DNA of 64,000 bases, taken from contig CP145411.1 in the NCBI GenBank assembly GCA_036867785.1, forward strand, positions 1,240,001 to 1,304,000. Direction: 5' to 3'. How positions within the stretch are numbered: the first letter of the stretch is position 1; every line of letters begins with the position of its first letter. Below the pieces are notes generated by a model. It was not told the origin of the DNA, did no database searches, and was given only the letters and a program-made list of their open reading frames with translations. Origin of the DNA: Plasmodiophora brassicae. Taxonomy: Eukaryota > Endomyxa: Phytomyxea > Phytomyxea > Plasmodiophorida. The position numbers and the translations under genes were made by a program. Below are positions 61,017 to 64,000 of the stretch, one piece after another.

Positions 61017-62423
61017 ATGCGGACACCCCTGTCAATTTCGAGGAGATGGCTCGGCATCGTGCTCAGCGTCCGAGGCGCAACCGCCCACGCCTGGCTTCTG
61101 GTATGCTTTCGCGTCGCTCGTTTGAAACGTAGCAGCTTCTCAGAGCGTCTTACTGTAGCGTTTACGCTCACTGCTGCTCAAGAAGCTGTGGTTGCGCGAC
61201 GCGTTGCTGAAGAGATCGCGAAGCTCGAGCTGCAGGTCAACGAGGAAGACCGAAGAAAGGTCTTCGGTAACAGAGTGCTTGCTGAGAATTCAGAAGCGTC
61301 TTACTACGTTCACTATCGTGGTCTCAAGCACTTCTGTGCCCTGATCGGCGACTACAAGTCGCTGATCCTGCTCGGTGACTGCATTCCCAAGTACGCCCCA
61401 TCCATGTTAGCCCGCACGATTGTACGCTACATGGACTGGAAGACCGGCGAAGAAGGATCTGCACTGCTTGACGTTAATGGCGCCTCAGTTGTCGACGTTG
61501 ACGGTAACGCTGTCGTATGCGACGGGCAGTGGAAGAATCCGGGAACACTTGTCCAGTTTCTCGCCGCCGTTTCGAACGCACACAAGGCCGCGGGCATGGA
61601 CGGCGTTGCTTATGCCGAGCCATGCGACCAATGTGTCGATCTGTACGAAACGAGGGGTTCAGTCCGCGGCTGCCGCCATCATGCTGGACGGCCTGTGTTG
61701 AACCAGTGCGGAAACGTGAGGTTCAGTCAGGACGTTATGGACGCCTACGCCCGGTTGAGCAAGGTCGTCCTGCGTGGATACGTCCCCCACGGCGACTCGA
61801 TGGTGTCCCCAAAAGAACTCATGGACCTTAGGAACGTTCTGATGGGCACAGGCAGGATCAAAGACATTCGTCTATGGACGATGATTCTGTTCTCGGTTCG
61901 TCTGTTTCTTCGATCTGATGAAACAGTCAAGTGCAGAGTCGGCGATTTCGTCGAGCAGCTGACAGTTGTTGATGAAGGCGTCGTCAAGCAACTGGCGGTA
62001 ACCATTAAGGGCAAGCGGGATACCAACCCAGTAGTTCTTCTTATCCACCGAGACGACGACGTTCCTGAGTTCTGTCTCCTGCGACACTTGTTAGCGTGGG
62101 TCAGTTTGTCGAGAACCGGACCCAACCGATCGGTATACCTCTTTCCGCACGCCAAGAAGCCTGATAGCCCGTTCCCGAAGAGCACGTTTCTACGTAATGC
62201 TGGGAAGATTGTTGAAGCAGTGACCGAAAGAGATGGGCCGTGGGGGACTCACTGGATGCGGAAGACCGGTGGCCTGTTAGGGACCTGGGGCGGAGCGTCC
62301 GACATCGACCTCCAGCACGCGTTCCGTCATTCCTCGATGGCGATAACGTCACAGTACAAGGCGGACTCCTCAGCTCTGCTTGAGCATGCGAAGAATCAAC
62401 CGTATGCCAGCTCACTGCATTGA
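61017..62423 (+). CDS. Tyrosine recombinase (Crypton type)
   Basis: Catalyses strand exchange through a tyrosine nucleophile. The open frame is 468 codons; the true start could be downstream of the hydrophobic first 45 residues. Central region YVHYRGLKHFCALIGDYKSL, and a Cys/His cluster CDQCVDLYETRGSVRGCRHH. Catalytic residues: Arg in SVRLFLRSDETVKCR, Lys in VTIKGKRDTNP, His-x-x-Arg in WGTHWMRKTGGLLG, His in LQHAFRHSSM and Tyr in AITSQYKADSSALL. All of the R-K-HxxR-H-Y set is present. It stops at 62421-62423, 39 bp before the next gene. Confidence 0.87.
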   Translation: MRTPLSISRRWLGIVLSVRGATAHAWLLVCFRVARLKRSSFSERLTVAFTLTAAQEAVVARRVAEEIAKLELQVNEEDRRKVFGNRVLAENSEASYYVHYRGLKHFCALIGDYKSLILLGDCIPKYAPSMLARTIVRYMDWKTGEEGSALLDVNGASVVDVDGNAVVCDGQWKNPGTLVQFLAAVSNAHKAAGMDGVAYAEPCDQCVDLYETRGSVRGCRHHAGRPVLNQCGNVRFSQDVMDAYARLSKVVLRGYVPHGDSMVSPKELMDLRNVLMGTGRIKDIRLWTMILFSVRLFLRSDETVKCRVGDFVEQLTVVDEGVVKQLAVTIKGKRDTNPVVLLIHRDDDVPEFCLLRHLLAWVSLSRTGPNRSVYLFPHAKKPDSPFPKSTFLRNAGKIVEAVTERDGPWGTHWMRKTGGLLGTWGGASDIDLQHAFRHSSMAITSQYKADSSALLEHAKNQPYASSLH

Positions 62424-62462
62424 GGTTCAGTTTACTGATATCATTCCATTAGGGACGACGCC

Positions 62463-63410
62463 ATGATTCGACTTGCACCGCGATGGCGTCCCATTTACGT
62501 GGAGAACCTGCAGATGTGCGTCAATATGAATGCGCGCCAAGTAGACGACGACCTGGTTAGCCTTGCAAGACGCTTCGTCGATGATTTGATCCAGCAGGGC
62601 TGTCTGCGAAGCAGAGACCGTCTAAGCGGCCGCCATCTCTGCGCGGGTATGTTGAAGAGCCGTGCAGCTGAGGATATCCAGCAGGAGGTCGACTGCTTGG
62701 TCTCCAAGTTCCGTGACGACGGCTATAGTCGCTCGATCGACCGGCTTCTGAGCCTGCTCGCTCGCAAGCACTCGACCCTTGAGGCAGCAGGCGCTCGTCT
62801 CGTCCCTGCGTTGTCAGAGGATGACGATGATGATCCTGACGTTGACGAGTCCGGATCCGATGATGACGAAGTCGTCGACGGCGTGGTTGTACCTGCCGGT
62901 CGACAAGTCCCAGTTGACGGTCGCAACGAGCCCAATCGTAGCGCCGTCCTGGATCCGCGCCCTGCAAAACGACGTCGCGTAGGCGGGGACGACAACAGCA
63001 GCAGGAGTGGAACTACCCAGACGGATGCATCAAGGCCACGAACAGGAGGTGGACGCGTCAGCAGCGCGTCATCTTCTAGGCGGACACAACGCGTGTTTGG
63101 CGAATTTGACGTCCCGGCGCGTCTCCAGCTGGCCGCTGATCGATCGCGTCCTGATTACGCCGGGACGAAAGCTACGTTGAACATTATTCGCGAGGTTGCG
63201 GAAGCAGCGAACGACGTTCCTTCCAACCAGTTCTCCAACGCGTTCCGCGTCTTCTATGGCCAGACTGTCAAGCCCGTGCTGGCGTGTCTCGGTGCACATT
63301 GCGGTGGCGACGAGGATGAGTTCATCCGTCGATGGGGCGCAAACTTTACCCCGGGAAGATTTTCGTCCAAGGCCTGTAACGGCGGCGTGTCGTGCAGGTT
63401 CGGCCAATAA
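62463..63410 (+). CDS. Second protein of the Crypton-like unit
   Basis: The ATG at 62463 opens 315 codons. Helical N-terminal part with VSLARRFVDDLIQQGCLRSR. Acidic run SEDDDDDPDVDESGSDDDEV, then a nuclear-type basic patch PAKRRRVGG and a Ser/Arg-rich linker. The C-terminal folded-looking region is YAGTKATLNIIREVAEAAND ... FYGQTVKPVLACLGAHCGGD. It looks like a nuclear DNA- or chromatin-binding accessory protein, but no family is recognised. Tight tandem arrangement with the recombinase suggests that it travels with it. Confidence 0.7.
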   Translation: MIRLAPRWRPIYVENLQMCVNMNARQVDDDLVSLARRFVDDLIQQGCLRSRDRLSGRHLCAGMLKSRAAEDIQQEVDCLVSKFRDDGYSRSIDRLLSLLARKHSTLEAAGARLVPALSEDDDDDPDVDESGSDDDEVVDGVVVPAGRQVPVDGRNEPNRSAVLDPRPAKRRRVGGDDNSSRSGTTQTDASRPRTGGGRVSSASSSRRTQRVFGEFDVPARLQLAADRSRPDYAGTKATLNIIREVAEAANDVPSNQFSNAFRVFYGQTVKPVLACLGAHCGGDEDEFIRRWGANFTPGRFSSKACNGGVSCRFGQ

Positions 63411-63713
63411 ACGGATGATGGCAAGGTCACTGCGACCGTGACGCTACTGGGTGCCAGACCGACTGGATACTGTCTCGACTGTGACTCACGCCAAAAATAG
63501 CTGCATCACACTGCATCCCGTGCCCCGACGCCGTCTATCTAGTAAGTATCTGCTTACCCTAACGTACCCACGTCAGATTCTATTTCGTATTACATTTGTA
63601 CATAACGGTCTCGACGTTTACGCCTGCGGTCCGCCGCTGGGTGTACGCGCCAGAGTTGTCGGCTTCCTCGGACTTGTCACTTGCCGCAACCTGTGTCGCC
63701 TCGCTGCACCGAC

Positions 63714-64000
63714 ATGCTTCTGACCCCACGTGTTCTTCGTGCCAGGAAGGCTGCACGAACGGATGCGGCCAGTTCGATTCCACCATCGGACAGCACTAGT
63801 CCATCGTCTCCAGTGCCCATCGTCGACACTCCTGTCGTCAATCATTCGCCCGAGGATTCCGATTCATCTGTTTCCGATTCGTCGTATGACTCCGACCATG
63901 CATCAGCGGGTGTCGCCAAGATGCATGCTACCTATGATGCTGAATCGAACATATCCAATGTCGATTTTGATGTCGGGGAAGCCCTTCCGCCCGATGCTGA
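63714..64000 (+). CDS. N-terminus of an unknown protein (runs off the window)
   Basis: The ATG at 63714 opens a frame that remains open to the last base: MLLTPRVLRARKAARTDAAS, PSDSTSPSSPVPIVDTPVVN and HSPEDSDSSVSDSSYDSDHA. Basic start followed by an acidic Ser/Asp-rich region, typical of transposon-encoded or nuclear proteins. It lies just outside the inferred Crypton boundary. Confidence 0.45.
   Translation, partial: MLLTPRVLRARKAARTDAASSIPPSDSTSPSSPVPIVDTPVVNHSPEDSDSSVSDSSYDSDHASAGVAKMHATYDAESNISNVDFDVGEALPPDA

Larger units (their letters stand above)
60915..63507 (+). mobile_element. Crypton-like tyrosine-recombinase unit
   Basis: Two genes in tandem, a tyrosine recombinase and a basic/acidic protein. 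They lie between near-identical direct repeats CAAAAACAGCTGCATC (60916-60931) and CAAAAATAGCTGCATC (63492-63507). Crypton elements lack inverted ends and integrate by site-specific recombination at short direct repeats, which fits. Boundaries are inferred from the repeats. Confidence 0.6.

Overview
The window is eukaryotic DNA with two contrasting halves. From 1 to about 18.1 kb, compact GC-rich host genes sit close together on both strands. They are split by short GT-AG introns, mostly about 35-66 nt, and many of these carry a CTGAC/CTGAT-type branch site just before the acceptor. From about 18.1 kb to the right edge, almost everything is transposable elements, many nested inside one another. 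The host proteins (SNF1/AMPK alpha kinase, soluble-type adenylyl cyclase, SPINDLY/OGT-type O-glycosyltransferase, Sec1/Munc18 protein, AAR2 splicing factor, SLC25A44-like carrier) together with oomycete/plant-like transposons suggest a free-living or parasitic protist with a compact genome. A plasmodiophorid-like rhizarian would fit, but this is a guess from style and not shown by the sequence.

Host half, left to right: 3'-truncated adenylyl cyclase (-); long coiled-coil protein (-); SNF1/AMPK kinase (+); a doubtful small coiled-coil ORF (+); mitochondrial carrier (+); proline-rich protein (-); AAR2 (-); Sec1/Munc18 protein (+); single-pass membrane protein (-); O-GlcNAc/O-fucosyl transferase-like protein (-); signal-peptide protein (-); and a short-chain dehydrogenase (-) cut in two by a 6.2-kb nested insertion.

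Transposon half. (a) 18.28-24.49 kb: a solo LTR in the dehydrogenase, split by a PIF/Harbinger-type element (TSD CGA). That element contains a second Harbinger (TSD CAG), which itself received a mariner MITE, a hairpin element and another solo LTR. (b) 25.2-33.3 kb: relics of mariner, hAT, two gypsy lineages and copia. (c) 33.7-34.05 kb: a foldback element with hairpin ends. (d) 34.1-49.6 kb: a CACTA-like relic interrupted by a gypsy element (34703-48657), which itself holds an intact copia (36253-41488), a tiny LTR element (42159-42533), a Tc1/mariner element (42597-44735) and a 302-bp insertion. (e) 50.1-58.55 kb: a second gypsy lineage, an intact-looking hAT and a gypsy 3' end. (f) 58.6-64 kb: palindrome-rich DNA, a 44-45 bp minisatellite and a two-ORF Crypton-like tyrosine-recombinase unit.

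The most striking observation is the 375-bp LTR retrotransposon at 42159-42533. Each of its identical 127-bp LTRs contains a complete tRNA-like gene with A box, B box, 7-bp acceptor stem and T5 terminator. It shares its primer-binding site and polypurine tract with the intact copia next to it. That primer site matches the 5' half of a tRNA-Asn(GUU), cleaved in the anticodon arm, and not a tRNA 3' end. This arrangement resembles Cassandra elements, which carry 5S rRNA genes in their LTRs, but with a tRNA-like gene.
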